In this document: positions 1-10,770 of the stretch, piece by piece
Position numbering within the stretch: the stretch's first letter is position 1
Layout of the letters: each line of letters begins with the position of its first letter
DNA from: Hyphomonas sp. CY54-11-8
Lineage (GTDB): Bacteria > Pseudomonadota > Alphaproteobacteria > Caulobacterales > Hyphomonadaceae
Length of the DNA: 64,000 nucleotides
Direction: 5' to 3'
Assembly: GCF_000682735.1 (NCBI RefSeq)
Contig: NZ_AWFD01000012.1
Location: 1-64,000, forward strand
The notes under the pieces: model-generated
Database searches by the model: none
What the model saw: only the letters and a program-made list of their open reading frames with translations
What the model was told of the DNA's origin: nothing
Position numbers and translations under genes: made by a program

Positions 1-13
1 AAGGAGAGGCCCG

Positions 14-1204
14 ATGGGCAAGGCAAAGTTTGAGCGTAACAAGCCGCACGTGAACATCGGCACGATCGGCCACGTTGACCACGGCAAGACGACGCTGACG
101 GCAGCGATCACGATGGTTCTGGCGGAAGTCGGCGGTGGTGAGAAGCGCTCGTATGAAGACATCGACTCGGCGCCGGAAGAGAAGGCTCGCGGTATCACGA
201 TCAACACCGCGCACGTGGAATACGAGACGGCCAACCGTCACTACGCCCACGTCGACTGCCCCGGACACGCTGACTATGTGAAGAACATGATCACCGGTGC
301 TGCCCAGATGGACGGCGCGATCCTGGTTGTGAACGCAGCTGACGGCCCGATGCCGCAGACTCGCGAGCACATCCTTCTGGCCCGCCAGGTCGGCGTGCCG
401 GCGCTGGTCGTGTTCCTGAACAAGGTTGACCAGGTCGACGACGAAGAGCTGCTCGAGCTCGTCGAGATGGAAGTGCGCGAACTTCTGTCGTCCTACGAAT
501 TCCCGGGCGACGACATTCCGATCATCGCCGGTTCGGCGCTGGCGGCTGTGGAAGGCCGTGACGATGCGATCGGCAAGGACAAGATCCTTGAGCTGATGGC
601 GGCTGTCGACGAGTACATCCCGACGCCGGAGCGTCCGCTGGACAAGCCGTTCCTGATGCCGGTCGAAGACGTGTTCTCGATCTCCGGCCGCGGTACGGTT
701 GTGACCGGCCGTGTGGAGCAGGGCATCATCAAGGTTGGCGAGGAAATCGAGATCGTCGGCATCCGCCCGACTGTGAAGACGACCTGTACGGGCGTTGAAA
801 TGTTCCGCAAGCTGCTCGACCAGGGCCAGGCTGGCGACAACATCGGCGCCCTGCTGCGTGGTGTGGACCGTGAAGGCGTTGAGCGCGGCCAGGTTCTGGC
901 CAAGCCGGGCTCGATCACGCCGCACGCCAAGTTCGAAGCCGAGGCCTACATCCTGACCAAGGAAGAAGGCGGCCGTCACACGCCGTTCTTCACGAACTAC
1001 CGTCCGCAGTTCTACTTCCGTACGACGGACGTGACGGGCATCGTGACGCTTCCGGCTGACAAGGAAATGGTCCTGCCGGGCGACAACGTGAAGATGGACG
1101 TCGAGCTGATCACCCCGATCGCCATGGACCAGGGCCTGCGCTTCGCGATCCGCGAAGGTGGCCGCACGGTCGGTGCCGGCGTCGTCTCGGCCATCAAGGA
1201 CTAA
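14..1204 (+). CDS. tuf: Elongation factor Tu
   Basis: GTPase that delivers aminoacyl-tRNA to the ribosomal A site in the cytoplasm. The 396-residue length is standard. The P-loop GHVDHGKT lies at residues 19-26, with the DCPGH switch near residue 81 and NKVD (guanine specificity) near 136, followed by the two beta-barrel domains. An AAGGAG Shine-Dalgarno at the very start of the window supports the ATG at 14. In relatives it closes the str operon (rpsL-rpsG-fusA-tuf), whose other genes would lie upstream of this window. A terminator follows, so it is not co-transcribed with rpsJ as in many alphaproteobacteria. Confidence 0.98.
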   Translation: MGKAKFERNKPHVNIGTIGHVDHGKTTLTAAITMVLAEVGGGEKRSYEDIDSAPEEKARGITINTAHVEYETANRHYAHVDCPGHADYVKNMITGAAQMDGAILVVNAADGPMPQTREHILLARQVGVPALVVFLNKVDQVDDEELLELVEMEVRELLSSYEFPGDDIPIIAGSALAAVEGRDDAIGKDKILELMAAVDEYIPTPERPLDKPFLMPVEDVFSISGRGTVVTGRVEQGIIKVGEEIEIVGIRPTVKTTCTGVEMFRKLLDQGQAGDNIGALLRGVDREGVERGQVLAKPGSITPHAKFEAEAYILTKEEGGRHTPFFTNYRPQFYFRTTDVTGIVTLPADKEMVLPGDNVKMDVELITPIAMDQGLRFAIREGGRTVGAGVVSAIKD

Positions 1205-1233
1205 GTCCTGAAGGCAAACGCCTCATAGAACCG

Positions 1234-1265
1234 AAAAGGCCGCCCAATCCGGGCGGCCTTTTTGC
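1234..1265. terminator. Intrinsic terminator between tuf and the convergent glycosyltransferase
   Basis: A GC-rich stem (GGCCGCCC paired with GGGCGGCC) around a short AAT-containing loop is flanked by A residues on the left and a T run on the right. It therefore reads as an intrinsic terminator on both strands and serves tuf (+) and the glycosyltransferase (-), whose stop lies just downstream at 1293. Confidence 0.9.
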
Positions 1266-1292
1266 TTTGGAGTGGCTGTCCGGATCGCCGGA

Positions 1293-2567
1293 TTACTTGC
1301 CCGGCTTTGGCAGGCGGATGAAAGAGGCCAGGAAGGCGGCAGCTGCGAGCTGGACGCTGATCGCGACGGAGGTCAGCGACAGGGAAAACCAGCGCAGGGT
1401 CGAATTGCCAACAATGTCGCCGAAACCGGAAGCGGCCCAGCCGGAGAAGGCAGCGCCTGCACCGGCGAGGCCCGCAAGACAAAGCACGGCTGCCAGCTGC
1501 AACTGACGCTCCAGCGTGAGGAAGGGCAAGATGCGATTGAGGTGCTTCGACTTCGGCAGGACGCCGAACTCACCAGCATAGACCCGGGTCAGCAACGAGA
1601 AGGTCAAAAGCTGGATGCCGAGGATCACCGAGAAGCAGGACGCGACAAGCGTCAGCAGGTCCAGCCGTATGCCGGCAATTTCCAGCGGACCGCCGATCAG
1701 GGCGGCAATGCCGACAAGGCCCGCGCCGAGCAGGGTCGAGCCCGGCACACCGAACAGCCATTTCGGGCTATGCAACAGAAGGAAGCGGAGATGGCGCCAG
1801 CCATCGCGCCATGTGCGCAGGTGAGGGGCCCGTGACCGGCCGTCCTGCGACAGGGTGGTCGGCACTTCGCGGATGTCGAGATCATTGAGGGACGCCTTCA
1901 CCACCATCTCGCTGGCGAACTCCATGCCGGGACTCGAGAGTTTCAGGTCGCAAATGGCGTCGCGGTTGAAACCGCGCAGGCCGCAATGGAAGTCGCCGAC
2001 CGGGATCTTGAAGAACAGGCGACCAATGAAGGACAGGACAGGGTTGCCGAGCATCCGGTGGAGGAAGGGCATCGCGCCGGGGGCGATGCCGCCCTGGAAC
2101 CGGTTGCCCATGACCAGCTGGGCCCCTTCACGCAGTTCCCACACAAATGCGTCGAGACTGGAGAAATCATAGGAATCATCGGCGTCGCCCATGATGACAT
2201 ACTTGCCGCGGGCCGCACGGATCCCGCCGATCAGTGCTGCTCCATAGCCGCGTGCCGAAACTGGCTGAACCCGGGCGCCTTCTGCCTTGGCAATTTCGCG
2301 GGAGCCATCGGTGCTGCCATTGTCGGCGATGAGGACTTCGCCCTTGATTCCCGAGCGTTCGAGATAGTCGAGCGCCTTGCGGATGCAGGACGCGAGAGTT
2401 TCAGCCTCATTCAGGCACGGCATGAGGATGGTCAGCTCGAGATCCCGGGCTGTCTGGCCTTCGAATTCCGACCGCAGATGCTTCAGCAGTTCGAATGCGC
2501 CAACGCCCTCTGCCGGTTCCGGAGCGTGTTCCGGCCAGTTCGCTTCGATTTTTCTGACTGTATTCAT
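1293..2567 (-). CDS. Family 2 glycosyltransferase with C-terminal membrane segments
   Basis: Predicted GT-A-fold glycosyltransferase of the polyprenyl-phosphate sugar (DPM/DpgS-like) type, which transfers a sugar from a nucleotide donor to a lipid carrier at the inner face of the membrane. The GT2 start LTILMPCLNEAETL, the NGSTDGS loop and the acidic GDADDSYD metal/nucleotide motif are visible. The last ~145 residues contain about four hydrophobic spans. I chose the ATG at 2567 (MNTVRK) because an AGGG lies six bases upstream; the in-frame starts at 2582 and 2600 have poorer ribosome sites. It sits on the opposite strand between tuf and rpsJ and so interrupts the str/S10 junction. Acceptor sugar and pathway cannot be told from sequence. 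Confidence 0.85.
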   Translation of the reverse strand: MNTVRKIEANWPEHAPEPAEGVGAFELLKHLRSEFEGQTARDLELTILMPCLNEAETLASCIRKALDYLERSGIKGEVLIADNGSTDGSREIAKAEGARVQPVSARGYGAALIGGIRAARGKYVIMGDADDSYDFSSLDAFVWELREGAQLVMGNRFQGGIAPGAMPFLHRMLGNPVLSFIGRLFFKIPVGDFHCGLRGFNRDAICDLKLSSPGMEFASEMVVKASLNDLDIREVPTTLSQDGRSRAPHLRTWRDGWRHLRFLLLHSPKWLFGVPGSTLLGAGLVGIAALIGGPLEIAGIRLDLLTLVASCFSVILGIQLLTFSLLTRVYAGEFGVLPKSKHLNRILPFLTLERQLQLAAVLCLAGLAGAGAAFSGWAASGFGDIVGNSTLRWFSLSLTSVAISVQLAAAAFLASFIRLPKPGK

Positions 2568-2820
2568 TGTCTGCCCTGCCATCCTGTTTGTCCCGACCAT
2601 CTCAGGAATCCGGAAAATTTCGGTGAAGATTGCTGGAAACGCCTGACGATTTCCTTGGAATCTCTTCGGATTCCGGTCCGGATCCGTTAACCACGTTCGG
2701 AACCTGCTTCACCCTTGCTTCCGGGCAGCAACATTGGCCGTGGGGAAGGGGGCGTCTGTGGGGGGTGCTAAACCGCCCGTGGCCACTGCAGATCAACAGC
2801 AAAAATAAGCGGGGCAGGAG

Positions 2821-2849
2821 TTGACGGCGCGGTGACTATCCCATAGACC
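2821..2849 (+). promoter_or_regulatory. Candidate sigma70 promoter of the S10 operon
   Basis: TTGACG at 2821-2826, a 17-bp spacer and TAGACC at 2844-2849 give a good housekeeping promoter about 135 bp upstream of rpsJ. The 2568-2983 stretch has no other plausible gene. The resulting leader of roughly 125 nt holds a stem-loop at 2924-2953 (GCCCGGGC arm against GCC...CGGGC), which could be an autoregulatory ribosomal-protein site. That role is inference. Confidence 0.6.
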
Positions 2850-2983
2850 GCCCACTTCGCCGGGATGGCAGCGCTTTTTATCAGCGAACGCTCCCTCGAA
2901 ACAGACAATTCAATCCCACGGACGCCCGGGCGCATGCTGATTTGCCCACGGGCGGATGTGTTTTGTGCGGACGGACCGAGACG

Positions 2984-3304
2984 ATGGAACGACAAAATAT
3001 CCGGATCAGGCTGAAAGCCTTCGATCACCGCGCCCTCGACATGTCGGCGAAAGAGATCGTGAACACGGCAAAGCGCACGGGCGCTGAAGTCAAAGGCCCG
3101 ATCCCGCTGCCGACACGTATCGAGCGCTTCACCGTGAACCGCTCGCCCCACATCGATAAGAAATCCCGCGAACAGTTCGAGATCCGCACGCACAAGCGCA
3201 TCCTCGACATCGTGGACCCGACCCCGCAGACCGTCGATGCCCTCATGAAGCTCGACCTGTCCTCCGGCGTTGGTATCGAAATCAAGCTTGAGGGAGGCCG
3301 TTAA
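2984..3304 (+). CDS. rpsJ: 30S ribosomal protein S10
   Basis: First gene of the S10 operon, 106 residues. S10 binds the 3' domain of 16S rRNA and is also the NusE component of antitermination complexes. The whole protein matches the family: the N-terminal strand [12 protein letters not shown], the [16 protein letters not shown] loop and the C-terminal [12 protein letters not shown]. An in-frame ATG exists 42 bp upstream, but family length and the MERQN start favour 2984. Its stop overlaps the rplC start by one base, suggesting translational coupling. Confidence 0.97.
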   Translation: MERQNIRIRLKAFDHRALDMSAKEIVNTAKRTGAEVKGPIPLPTRIERFTVNRSPHIDKKSREQFEIRTHKRILDIVDPTPQTVDALMKLDLSSGVGIEIKLEGGR

Positions 3305-4065
3305 TGGCTCTGCCAGCAGCCCGTACCGGCGTGCTTGCCCGCAAAGTCGGCATGACACGCGTATTCGATGACCAGGGTCGCCACGTCCCGGTGACCGTTC
3401 TGTCGCTCGACGGCTGTCAGGTCGTCGGCGTGCGCACGGAAGACGAGCGCACCGTCACCACCAAGAAAGGCGGCGAAGTCACCCGCACCGACGGCTACAA
3501 GGCTGTCATCATGGGTGTCGGCGACAAGAAGGCAAAGCGCACGACCAAGGCGCTGCGCGGCCAGTTCGCGAAAGCCGGCGTTGCGCCGAAGCGCAAACTG
3601 AAAGAATTCCGCGTCTCTGGCGACCTGCCGGAAGTTGGCGCGACTGTCCTTGCTGACCACTTTGCTGTTGGCCAGAAAGTCGACGTTGCTGCCCTGACGA
3701 TCGGTAAAGGTTTCTCCGGTGCCATGAAGCGCTGGAACTTCGGCGGCCTGCGCGCCACCCACGGTGTCTCGATCTCTCACCGTTCCCACGGTTCAACTGG
3801 TGCAAACCAGGATCCGGGCCGCGTGTGGAAGGGCAAGAAGATGGCCGGTCACTACGGCGTTGAGCGCGTGACCACCCAGAACATCGAAGTCGTTCGTACG
3901 GACGTTGATCGTGGCCTGATCCTCGTGAAGGGCGCTGTCCCGGGTCACGATGGCGCGTTCGTCGAGCTCCGCGACGCTGTGAAGAAGGCTCCGCATGCCG
4001 ATACGCCGGCGGCCGGTTCGTTCAAGGCCCCTGAAGGCACCACCAATCAAGAGAGCGCCGAATAA
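3304..4065 (+). CDS. rplC: 50S ribosomal protein L3
   Basis: Primary 23S rRNA-binding protein required early in 50S assembly. The 253 residues include the N-terminal [15 protein letters not shown] signature and the long extended loop [32 protein letters not shown] that reaches toward the peptidyl-transferase centre. It is longer than the 209-residue E. coli protein because of a C-terminal tail rich in Ala, Pro and Glu, which is common in alphaproteobacteria. It overlaps rplD by one base. Confidence 0.97.
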   Translation: MALPAARTGVLARKVGMTRVFDDQGRHVPVTVLSLDGCQVVGVRTEDERTVTTKKGGEVTRTDGYKAVIMGVGDKKAKRTTKALRGQFAKAGVAPKRKLKEFRVSGDLPEVGATVLADHFAVGQKVDVAALTIGKGFSGAMKRWNFGGLRATHGVSISHRSHGSTGANQDPGRVWKGKKMAGHYGVERVTTQNIEVVRTDVDRGLILVKGAVPGHDGAFVELRDAVKKAPHADTPAAGSFKAPEGTTNQESAE

Positions 4066-4703
4066 TGGAACTCGCAGTCAAAACCCTGGCCGGCAAAGCT
4101 GCCGGCAATATCACGGTCGACGATGCGATCTTCGGTATCGACGAGATCCGCGACGACATCCTGCAGCGCACCGTTCGCTGGCAGCTCGCTCGCCGTCAGG
4201 CCGGTACGCACAAGACCAAGTCGCGTGGTGAAGTGAACCGCACGACCAAGAAGTACATCCGCCAGAAAGGTTCCGGCGGCGCACGTCACGGTTCGCGTAA
4301 CGCTCCGATCTTCGTCGGTGGTGGTATTGCTCACGGCCCGCGCGTCCGCAGCCACGCCCATGACCTGCCGAAGAAGATCCGCAAGATGGCTCTGGCCCAC
4401 GCGCTCTCTTCGAAAGTGAAGGGGGAGGCGATCCTCGTTCTGGACGAAGCCGTGCTGACCTCCGCCAAGACCAAGGAGCTGGCTGGCCAGTTCGCAGGTC
4501 TCGGTATCGAGAACGCGCTGATCATTTCGGGCTCTGCGGTTGACGAGAACTTCGCCAAGGCGGCTCGCAACATCCCGAACATCGACGTGCTGCCGGTTGC
4601 CGGTCTGAACGTTTACGACATTCTGCGCCGCAAGACGCTGGTCATCACCAAGGAAGCTGCCGAAGGTATCCAGGCACGCTTCGACGGATCGAAGGAGGCC
4701 TGA
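4065..4703 (+). CDS. rplD: 50S ribosomal protein L4
   Basis: Structural 50S protein lining the exit tunnel; in enterobacteria it is also the autogenous regulator of the S10 operon. The 212 residues show the tunnel loop with the GEVNRTTKK and [20 protein letters not shown] motifs. Start and stop are fixed by tight packing between rplC and rplW. Whether L4 regulates this operon cannot be read from the leader. Confidence 0.97.
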   Translation: MELAVKTLAGKAAGNITVDDAIFGIDEIRDDILQRTVRWQLARRQAGTHKTKSRGEVNRTTKKYIRQKGSGGARHGSRNAPIFVGGGIAHGPRVRSHAHDLPKKIRKMALAHALSSKVKGEAILVLDEAVLTSAKTKELAGQFAGLGIENALIISGSAVDENFAKAARNIPNIDVLPVAGLNVYDILRRKTLVITKEAAEGIQARFDGSKEA

Positions 4704-4708
4704 TCGTC

Positions 4709-5008
4709 ATGGCTGACGTGCAACCCCACCACTATGACGTCCTGCGCCGTCCTCTCATCACCGAGAAGTCGACGCTGGTCGCTGAGCACAACAAGATCGT
4801 GTTCGAAGTCGCCATCGATGCCGACAAGAAGCAGATCAAGGACGCTGTCGAGGCCCTGTTCAAGGTCGACGTGACCAAGGTCAACACGATCCTCCAGAAG
4901 GGCAAGACCAAGCGCTTCCGTGGCTATGCTGGTCGTCGCAACGACATCAAGAAAGCCATTGTGACGCTTGCTGAAGGCCAGTCTGTCGACATCACGACAG
5001 GCCTGTAA
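4709..5008 (+). CDS. rplW: 50S ribosomal protein L23
   Basis: Sits at the exit of the nascent-chain tunnel and is the docking site for trigger factor and SRP. The 99 residues have the usual [14 protein letters not shown] opening, the KVDVTKVNT strand and the basic [18 protein letters not shown] stretch that contacts rRNA. It lies five bases after rplD. Confidence 0.96.
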   Translation: MADVQPHHYDVLRRPLITEKSTLVAEHNKIVFEVAIDADKKQIKDAVEALFKVDVTKVNTILQKGKTKRFRGYAGRRNDIKKAIVTLAEGQSVDITTGL

Positions 5009-5026
5009 GCGGGAAGGACGAATATT

Positions 5027-5857
5027 ATGGCACTGAAGACATTCAATCCGACTTCGCCCGGCCGCCGCCAGCTCGTTCTGGTCGACCGTTCCGAGCTCCA
5101 CAAGGGCAAGCCGGTCAAGGCACTCACCGAGGGCCTGACCAAGAAGGGCGGACGTAACAACAAAGGCCGCATCACGGCACGCCGTATCGGCGGTGGCGCG
5201 AAGAAGCTGTACCGCAAGGTCGACTTCAAGCGTAACCGCTGGGACATTCCGGCGACCGTCGAGCGCCTTGAGTACGACCCGAACCGCACGGCCTTCATCG
5301 CGCTGATCAAGTATGAAGACGGCCAGCTGTCCTACATCATCGCGCCGCAGCGCCTGGAAGTCGGCGATACCGTCGTCACCTCCGCAACGGCTGACATCAA
5401 GCCGGGCAACACGCTGCCGCTGAAGAACATTCCGGTCGGTACGATCATTCACAACATCGAGCTGAAGCCGCAGAAGGGCGCCCAGATGGTCCGCTCCGCT
5501 GGCACCTACGCCCAGCTCGTTGGCCGTGACGGTGGTTATGCCCAGATCAAGCTCACCTCGGGCGAGCTTCGCATGGTGATGGACACCTGCCTGGCGACGG
5601 TCGGTGCTGTGTCCAACCCGGACAACATGAACCAGGTGCTCTCCAAGGCTGGCCGCAAGCGCCACCTCGGCAAGCGCCCGTCTGTCCGCGGTGTCGTGAT
5701 GAACCCGGTCGACCACCCGCACGGTGGTGGTGAGGGTAAATCTTCCGGCGGCCGTCACCCGGTGACGCCGTGGGGTAAGAAGACCCGTGGTCCGAAGACC
5801 CGCAAGAACAAGGCTACGGATCGTCTGATCATCCGTCGCCGTAACGCGAAACGCTAA
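5027..5857 (+). CDS. rplB: 50S ribosomal protein L2
   Basis: Large, highly conserved 23S rRNA-binding protein needed for subunit joining and peptidyl-transferase function. Its 276 residues carry the [20 protein letters not shown] basic N-terminus and the C-terminal [15 protein letters not shown] signature with the conserved histidine. It continues the S10 operon with an 18-base gap. Confidence 0.98.
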   Translation: MALKTFNPTSPGRRQLVLVDRSELHKGKPVKALTEGLTKKGGRNNKGRITARRIGGGAKKLYRKVDFKRNRWDIPATVERLEYDPNRTAFIALIKYEDGQLSYIIAPQRLEVGDTVVTSATADIKPGNTLPLKNIPVGTIIHNIELKPQKGAQMVRSAGTYAQLVGRDGGYAQIKLTSGELRMVMDTCLATVGAVSNPDNMNQVLSKAGRKRHLGKRPSVRGVVMNPVDHPHGGGEGKSSGGRHPVTPWGKKTRGPKTRKNKATDRLIIRRRNAKR

Positions 5858-5872
5858 CAGGAGCCACGAGAC

Positions 5873-6151
5873 ATGCCACGTTCTGTCTGGAAAGGCCCGT
5901 TCGTCGACGGCTACCTGCTGAAGAAGGCAGAGGAAGCCCGTTCCTCTGAGAAGCGCACCGTGATCAAGACCTGGTCGCGCCGCTCGACGATCATGCCCCA
6001 ATTCGTTGGCCTGAATTTCCAGGTCCACAATGGCAACAAGTTCATTCCCGTCACCGTGTCGGAAGAGATGGTGGGTCACAAGTTCGGCGAATTCGCTCCG
6101 ACCCGCACCTACTACGGCCACGGCGCGGACAAGAAAGCGAAGAGGAAGTAA
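5873..6151 (+). CDS. rpsS: 30S ribosomal protein S19
   Basis: Small-subunit head protein that forms a complex with S13 and contacts tRNA. The 92 residues match the family throughout: the [18 protein letters not shown] opening, the central [15 protein letters not shown] and the C-terminal [11 protein letters not shown] segment. It is flanked closely by rplB and rplV. Confidence 0.97.
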   Translation: MPRSVWKGPFVDGYLLKKAEEARSSEKRTVIKTWSRRSTIMPQFVGLNFQVHNGNKFIPVTVSEEMVGHKFGEFAPTRTYYGHGADKKAKRK

Positions 6152-6154
6152 GCC

Positions 6155-6543
6155 ATGGGAAAGGCCAAGAATCCTCCGAAGCAGGCATCGAACGAAGCAC
6201 GCGCTGTTCTGCGCATGTACCGTTCCAGCCCGCAGAAGCTGAACCTGCTGGCACAGCAGATCCGCGGCCTTCCGGTCGAGCGGGCTCTGGCGGAGCTGCA
6301 GTTCTCGCCGAAACGTCCGGCCAAGGATGTTCGCAAGCTGCTGCAGAGCGCGATCGCGAATGCTGAGAACAACCACAACCTCGACATCGACAGCCTGGTC
6401 GTTGCTGAGGCCCACGTTGGCAAGAACCTGGTGATGAAGCGTATCCGGGCCCGCGCCCGTGGCCGCGCGGCACCGATCCAGAAACCCTTTGCGCAGCTCA
6501 CTATTGTGCTGCGTGACACGAGCATGGAAGCGGAGGCTGCCTG

Positions 6544-6544
<1 letters not shown>
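6155..6544 (+). CDS. rplV: 50S ribosomal protein L22
   Basis: Exit-tunnel protein whose beta-hairpin lines the constriction and affects macrolide sensitivity. The 129 residues include the [23 protein letters not shown] helix region and the hairpin around [15 protein letters not shown]. It overlaps rpsC by one base (TGATG), indicating coupled translation. Confidence 0.96.
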
Positions 6545-7281
<737 letters not shown>

Positions 7282-7283
7282 AG

Positions 7284-7700
7284 ATGCGTCAACCGAAGCG
7301 AACCAAATTCCGCAAGGCCTTCAAGGGCCAGATCCGCGGGAACTCCAAGGCCGGTTTCTCGCTGGCATTCGGCGAGTTCGGCCTGAAGGCACTCGAGCCG
7401 GAACGCGTCACCGCGCGCCAGATCGAAGCAACCCGCCGGGCCATTACCCGCGAGATGAAGCGTCAGGGTAAGGTGTGGATCCGCGTTTTCCCGGATGTGC
7501 CGGTGTCGGCCAAGCCGATCGAGGTGCGTATGGGTAAAGGTAAGGGCTCCGTGGACCGTTGGGTCTCCCGCGTTGCCCCGGGCCGTATCCTGTTCGAGAT
7601 CGACGGCGTGCCGGAAGACATTGCCCGCGAAGCCCTGCGCCTCGGTGCAGCCAAGCTTCCGATCAAAACCAAAATCATCAAGCGTATTGAGGGGATCTGA
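7284..7700 (+). CDS. rplP: 50S ribosomal protein L16
   Basis: Binds near the A-site tRNA elbow and helps organise the peptidyl-transferase centre. The 138 residues contain the conserved [11 protein letters not shown] opening and the [24 protein letters not shown] core. It starts two bases after rpsC and ends two bases before rpmC. Confidence 0.97.
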   Translation: MRQPKRTKFRKAFKGQIRGNSKAGFSLAFGEFGLKALEPERVTARQIEATRRAITREMKRQGKVWIRVFPDVPVSAKPIEVRMGKGKGSVDRWVSRVAPGRILFEIDGVPEDIAREALRLGAAKLPIKTKIIKRIEGI

Positions 7701-7702
7701 TC

Positions 7703-7921
7703 ATGGCTCGCAAGACCAAAGCACGCCTCGACGACTTGAAGGCGAAGTCGGCTGACCAGCTCAAGGACGATCTGGTCAAGCTCAAGAAGGAACAGTTCAA
7801 CCTGCGTTTCCAGGCGGCTACCGGCCAGCTGGAAAAGACTTCCCGCGTTTCTGAAGTCCGCCGCGACATTGCTCGCGTGAAGACTCTGATGCGCGAGAAG
7901 GCTCAGGCAGGTCAGGCGTAA
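7703..7921 (+). CDS. rpmC: 50S ribosomal protein L29
   Basis: Small two-helix protein next to L23 at the tunnel exit. The 72 residues follow the family pattern: an acidic/basic N-terminal helix, then [23 protein letters not shown] and a second helix with [14 protein letters not shown]. Spacing inside the operon leaves no doubt about its identity. Confidence 0.96.
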   Translation: MARKTKARLDDLKAKSADQLKDDLVKLKKEQFNLRFQAATGQLEKTSRVSEVRRDIARVKTLMREKAQAGQA

Positions 7922-7932
7922 GGAGAGGGATC

Positions 7933-8178
7933 ATGCCCAAGCGTATCATGGAAGGCGTCGTGGTCTCCGCCAAGCAGAACAAGACCGCAATTGTCCGCGT
8001 CGAACGGACTTTCACCCACCCGGTGATGAAAAAGATCGTTCGCCGCTCGAAGAAGTATCACGCTCACGACGAGGGCAATGTCGCCGTCGAAGGGCAGACA
8101 GTCACGATTCAAGAGTGCACGCCGAAGTCGAAGCTGAAGCGTTGGGAACTCGTTACCGGCGAAGGGAGTGACGCATGA
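7933..8178 (+). CDS. rpsQ: 30S ribosomal protein S17
   Basis: OB-fold 16S rRNA-binding assembly protein, 81 residues. The [20 protein letters not shown] start and the [19 protein letters not shown] loop are diagnostic. A GGAGAGGGATC ribosome site precedes the ATG. Its stop overlaps the rplN start (ATGA). Confidence 0.96.
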   Translation: MPKRIMEGVVVSAKQNKTAIVRVERTFTHPVMKKIVRRSKKYHAHDEGNVAVEGQTVTIQECTPKSKLKRWELVTGEGSDA

Positions 8179-8543
8179 TCCAGATGCAGACCAACCTGCG
8201 GGTGGCTGACAACTCCGGCGCGCGCCGCGTCCAGTGCATCAAGGTGCTGGGTGGCGCAGGCCGTCGTTATGCCTCCGTCGGTGACGTGATCGTGGTCTCC
8301 GTGAAGGAAGCGATCCCGACCGGCCGCGTGAAGAAGGGTGACGTCCGCAAGGCCGTCGTCGTTCGCGTGGCAAAAGACATTAACCGCCCGGACGGCTCCA
8401 CCATTCGTTTCGACACGAACGCTGCCGTCCTGATCAACAACAATGGCGAGCCGATCGGCACCCGTGTGTTCGGCCCGGTTCCGCGTGAACTGCGCGGCAA
8501 GAACCAGGTCAAGATCGCCAACATGGCCCCGGAGGTCTTGTAA
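8175..8543 (+). CDS. rplN: 50S ribosomal protein L14
   Basis: Subunit-interface protein of 122 residues. The family signature [17 protein letters not shown] lies at the N-terminus, with [13 protein letters not shown] and the C-terminal [23 protein letters not shown]. It overlaps rpsQ by four bases and is followed one base later by rplX. Confidence 0.97.
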   Translation: MIQMQTNLRVADNSGARRVQCIKVLGGAGRRYASVGDVIVVSVKEAIPTGRVKKGDVRKAVVVRVAKDINRPDGSTIRFDTNAAVLINNNGEPIGTRVFGPVPRELRGKNQVKIANMAPEVL

Positions 8544-8544
8544 G

Positions 8545-8862
8545 ATGGCTGCGAAGATCAAAAAAGGCGACACGGTTGTCGTGATCGCTGGCCGCGACAA
8601 GGGCACCACGGGCGAAGTCCTGAAGGTGATCCCGGATGAGAACCGCGTCGTCGTGCGCGGCGTGAACGTTGTGAAGCGTCACCAGAAGCCGTCCCAGATG
8701 GATGCCGGCGGTCTGAAGACGTTCGAAGCACCGCTTCACGTCTCGAACGTGGCGCTCACCGATCCGCGCGATGGCAAGGCTGTCCGCGTGGGTTTCAAAA
8801 CCGACGAGCATGGTCGCAAGACGCGCTATGCCAAACGCTCTGGGGAATCCATCGATGTCTAA
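8545..8862 (+). CDS. rplX: 50S ribosomal protein L24
   Basis: Assembly-initiator protein with an N-terminal KOW motif ([23 protein letters not shown]), 105 residues. The ATG at 8545 gives the standard length; a longer in-frame reading that starts inside rplN is not credible. The C-terminus overlaps the rplE start by eight bases. Confidence 0.96.
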   Translation: MAAKIKKGDTVVVIAGRDKGTTGEVLKVIPDENRVVVRGVNVVKRHQKPSQMDAGGLKTFEAPLHVSNVALTDPRDGKAVRVGFKTDEHGRKTRYAKRSGESIDV

Positions 8863-9409
8863 GGCATACGAACCCCGTCTGAAGACGAAGTACCGCGAGC
8901 AGATCCGCACCAAGCTGCAGGATCAGTTCAACTACTCGAACCCGATGATGATCCCGAAACTGGACAAGGTCGTGATCAACATGGGCGTCGGCGAAGCCGT
9001 TGCGGACTCCAAGAAGATCAAGTCGGCCCTGGCCGAGCTTGAGCGGATCGCCGGTCAGAAGCCGGTCGCCACGAAGGCCCGCAAGTCGATCGCAGGCTTC
9101 AAGCTTCGCGAAGGCATGCTGATCGGCTGTAAGGTGACCCTGCGCCGCGACCGCATGTATGAATTCCTCGATCGTCTGACCAACATTGCCCTGCCGCGCG
9201 TGAAAGACTTCCGTGGTCTGAACGGCAAGAGCTTCGATGGTCGTGGCAACTACGCCATGGGTCTGAAGGAACACATCGTGTTCCCGGAGATCAATTACGA
9301 CGAAGTCGATGACATCCGCGGTATGGACATCATCGTCTGCACCACCGCCGCAACGAACGAAGAAGCCAAGGCACTCCTCGCGGAGTGTGGCTTCCCGTTC
9401 CGCAACTAG
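8855..9409 (+). CDS. rplE: 50S ribosomal protein L5
   Basis: Binds 5S rRNA and contacts P-site tRNA; 184 residues. The conserved [17 protein letters not shown] stretch, the [19 protein letters not shown] region and the [17 protein letters not shown] segment fix the identity. The start at 8855 (MSKAYEPRL) lies inside the last codons of rplX in another frame, as is usual for this pair. Confidence 0.96.
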   Translation: MSKAYEPRLKTKYREQIRTKLQDQFNYSNPMMIPKLDKVVINMGVGEAVADSKKIKSALAELERIAGQKPVATKARKSIAGFKLREGMLIGCKVTLRRDRMYEFLDRLTNIALPRVKDFRGLNGKSFDGRGNYAMGLKEHIVFPEINYDEVDDIRGMDIIVCTTAATNEEAKALLAECGFPFRN

Positions 9410-9428
9410 CGCCCAGGAGACTGCTGAT

Positions 9429-9734
9429 ATGGCAAAGAAGAGCGCAATCGAGAAGAACGCGAAACGCCAGAAGCTGGTGGAGCGCTACGCTGAGAAGCGC
9501 GCGAAGCTGAAAGCGGCGGCGATGGATGAGAACCTGTCGCTGGAAGAGCGCTACAAGGCCCGCCTGAAACTGGCTGAGCTGCCGCGCAATTCTGCACCGA
9601 ACCGTGTTCGTAATCGCTGCGAGGTGTCCGGGCGTCCGCGCGGTTACTATCGCAAACTTAAAATGTCGCGGATCGCGCTGCGCGAGCTTGGCTCGAACGG
9701 TCAGATCCCCGGCCTCGTGAAGTCCAGCTGGTAA
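9429..9734 (+). CDS. rpsN: 30S ribosomal protein S14 (zinc-free form)
   Basis: Head protein of the small subunit, 101 residues. It is the long, zinc-independent S14: the C-terminal half has [25 protein letters not shown] with a single cysteine instead of the two CxxC pairs of the short form. An AGGAGACTGCTGAT ribosome site supports the ATG at 9429. Confidence 0.96.
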   Translation: MAKKSAIEKNAKRQKLVERYAEKRAKLKAAAMDENLSLEERYKARLKLAELPRNSAPNRVRNRCEVSGRPRGYYRKLKMSRIALRELGSNGQIPGLVKSSW

Positions 9735-9749
9735 GAGAGGAGGGTACAC

Positions 9750-10145
9750 ATGAACATTTCTGATCCCCTCGGCGATATGCTGACCCGCATCCGCAACGCT
9801 CAGATGCGCGGCATGTCTACAGTTGTCACTCCGGCTTCCAAGCTCCGGGGCCGCGTTCTGGAGGTTCTCCAGTCCGAAGGCTACATCCGTGGCTACACGG
9901 AAATCGAGAAAGACGGTCACAAGAACCTGGAAATCGAGCTCAAGTATTACGAAGGCCAGCCGGTCATCTCGGAGATCAAACGTGTCTCCAAGCCCGGCCG
10001 CCGCGTGTACTCTTCGGTCTCCGACATTCCGCTGGTGCGTAACGGCCTCGGCATCTCCATCCTTTCGACTTCGAAAGGTGTGATGTCCGATAACGTCGCC
10101 CGCGCCGAGAATGTCGGTGGCGAAGTGCTCTGCCGGGTCTTCTAG
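9750..10145 (+). CDS. rpsH: 30S ribosomal protein S8
   Basis: Binds the central domain of 16S rRNA; in E. coli it also represses the spc operon. The 131 residues have the [15 protein letters not shown] opening and the C-terminal [20 protein letters not shown] with the conserved S-T-S-G-type loop. It belongs to the spc part of the cluster. Confidence 0.97.
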   Translation: MNISDPLGDMLTRIRNAQMRGMSTVVTPASKLRGRVLEVLQSEGYIRGYTEIEKDGHKNLEIELKYYEGQPVISEIKRVSKPGRRVYSSVSDIPLVRNGLGISILSTSKGVMSDNVARAENVGGEVLCRVF

Positions 10146-10154
10146 GAGAGCACC

Positions 10155-10766
10155 ATGTCACGTATTGGAAAACTCCCGATTGAGATCCCAGCCGGCACCA
10201 CGGTGACGGTCGAAGGACAGACGATCAAGGCAAAAGGCCCGAAGGGTGAACTCTCCCTGACGGTTGCCGAAGTCATCACGCCGAAACTGGAAGGCAATGA
10301 GCTGACCGTTTCGCCGCGCGAAGACATCATGAAGGCTGCCAACGATCGCATCGAAGCCGAGAAGGCCCGGGGCAAACGTCCTCCGACGCTCGCTCAGGCC
10401 ATGGATCCGGTTGCCCGCACCCAGTGGGGCACTGCACGTTCGCGCGCTGCCAACATGGTTGAAGGCGTGTCGAAGGGTTACGAAAAGACGCTCGAACTGG
10501 TCGGCGTCGGTTATCGTGCCCAGATGCAGGGTAAAGATGTGAAACTGGCCCTCGGCTTCTCGCATGATGTGGTCTACGCGGCGCCTGAAGGCATCACGCT
10601 GTCTTCATCCAAGCCGACGGAAGTCGTCATTGCCGGCGCTGACAAGCAGGTTGTCGGCCAGGTAGCTTCCGAGATCCGCAAGTACCGCTCGCCGGAGCCT
10701 TACAAAGGCAAGGGTATCCGTTACGCGGGCGAATATGTCCGCCGTAAGGAAGGCAAGAAGAAGTAA
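10155..10766 (+). CDS. rplF: 50S ribosomal protein L6 with an internal insertion
   Basis: L6 supports the sarcin-ricin loop region of the 50S subunit. Both L6 repeats are visible: [16 protein letters not shown] at the N-terminus and GFSHDV...[14 protein letters not shown] at the C-terminus. At 203 residues it is about 26 longer than the usual 177. The extra segment lies between the first repeat's SPRED and the WGTARS helix (about residues 56-90), and is charged and Ala/Pro-containing. The reading frame is intact on both sides, so this is an insertion rather than a sequencing slip. Confidence 0.96.
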   Translation: MSRIGKLPIEIPAGTTVTVEGQTIKAKGPKGELSLTVAEVITPKLEGNELTVSPREDIMKAANDRIEAEKARGKRPPTLAQAMDPVARTQWGTARSRAANMVEGVSKGYEKTLELVGVGYRAQMQGKDVKLALGFSHDVVYAAPEGITLSSSKPTEVVIAGADKQVVGQVASEIRKYRSPEPYKGKGIRYAGEYVRRKEGKKK

Positions 10767-10770
10767 CGCC

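Noticed and set aside
4613..6415. 600-codon open frame on the minus strand opposite rplD-rplV
   Set aside because: It runs antisense across several certain ribosomal-protein genes; long antisense frames are expected from GC-rich codon bias and the translation has no family features.
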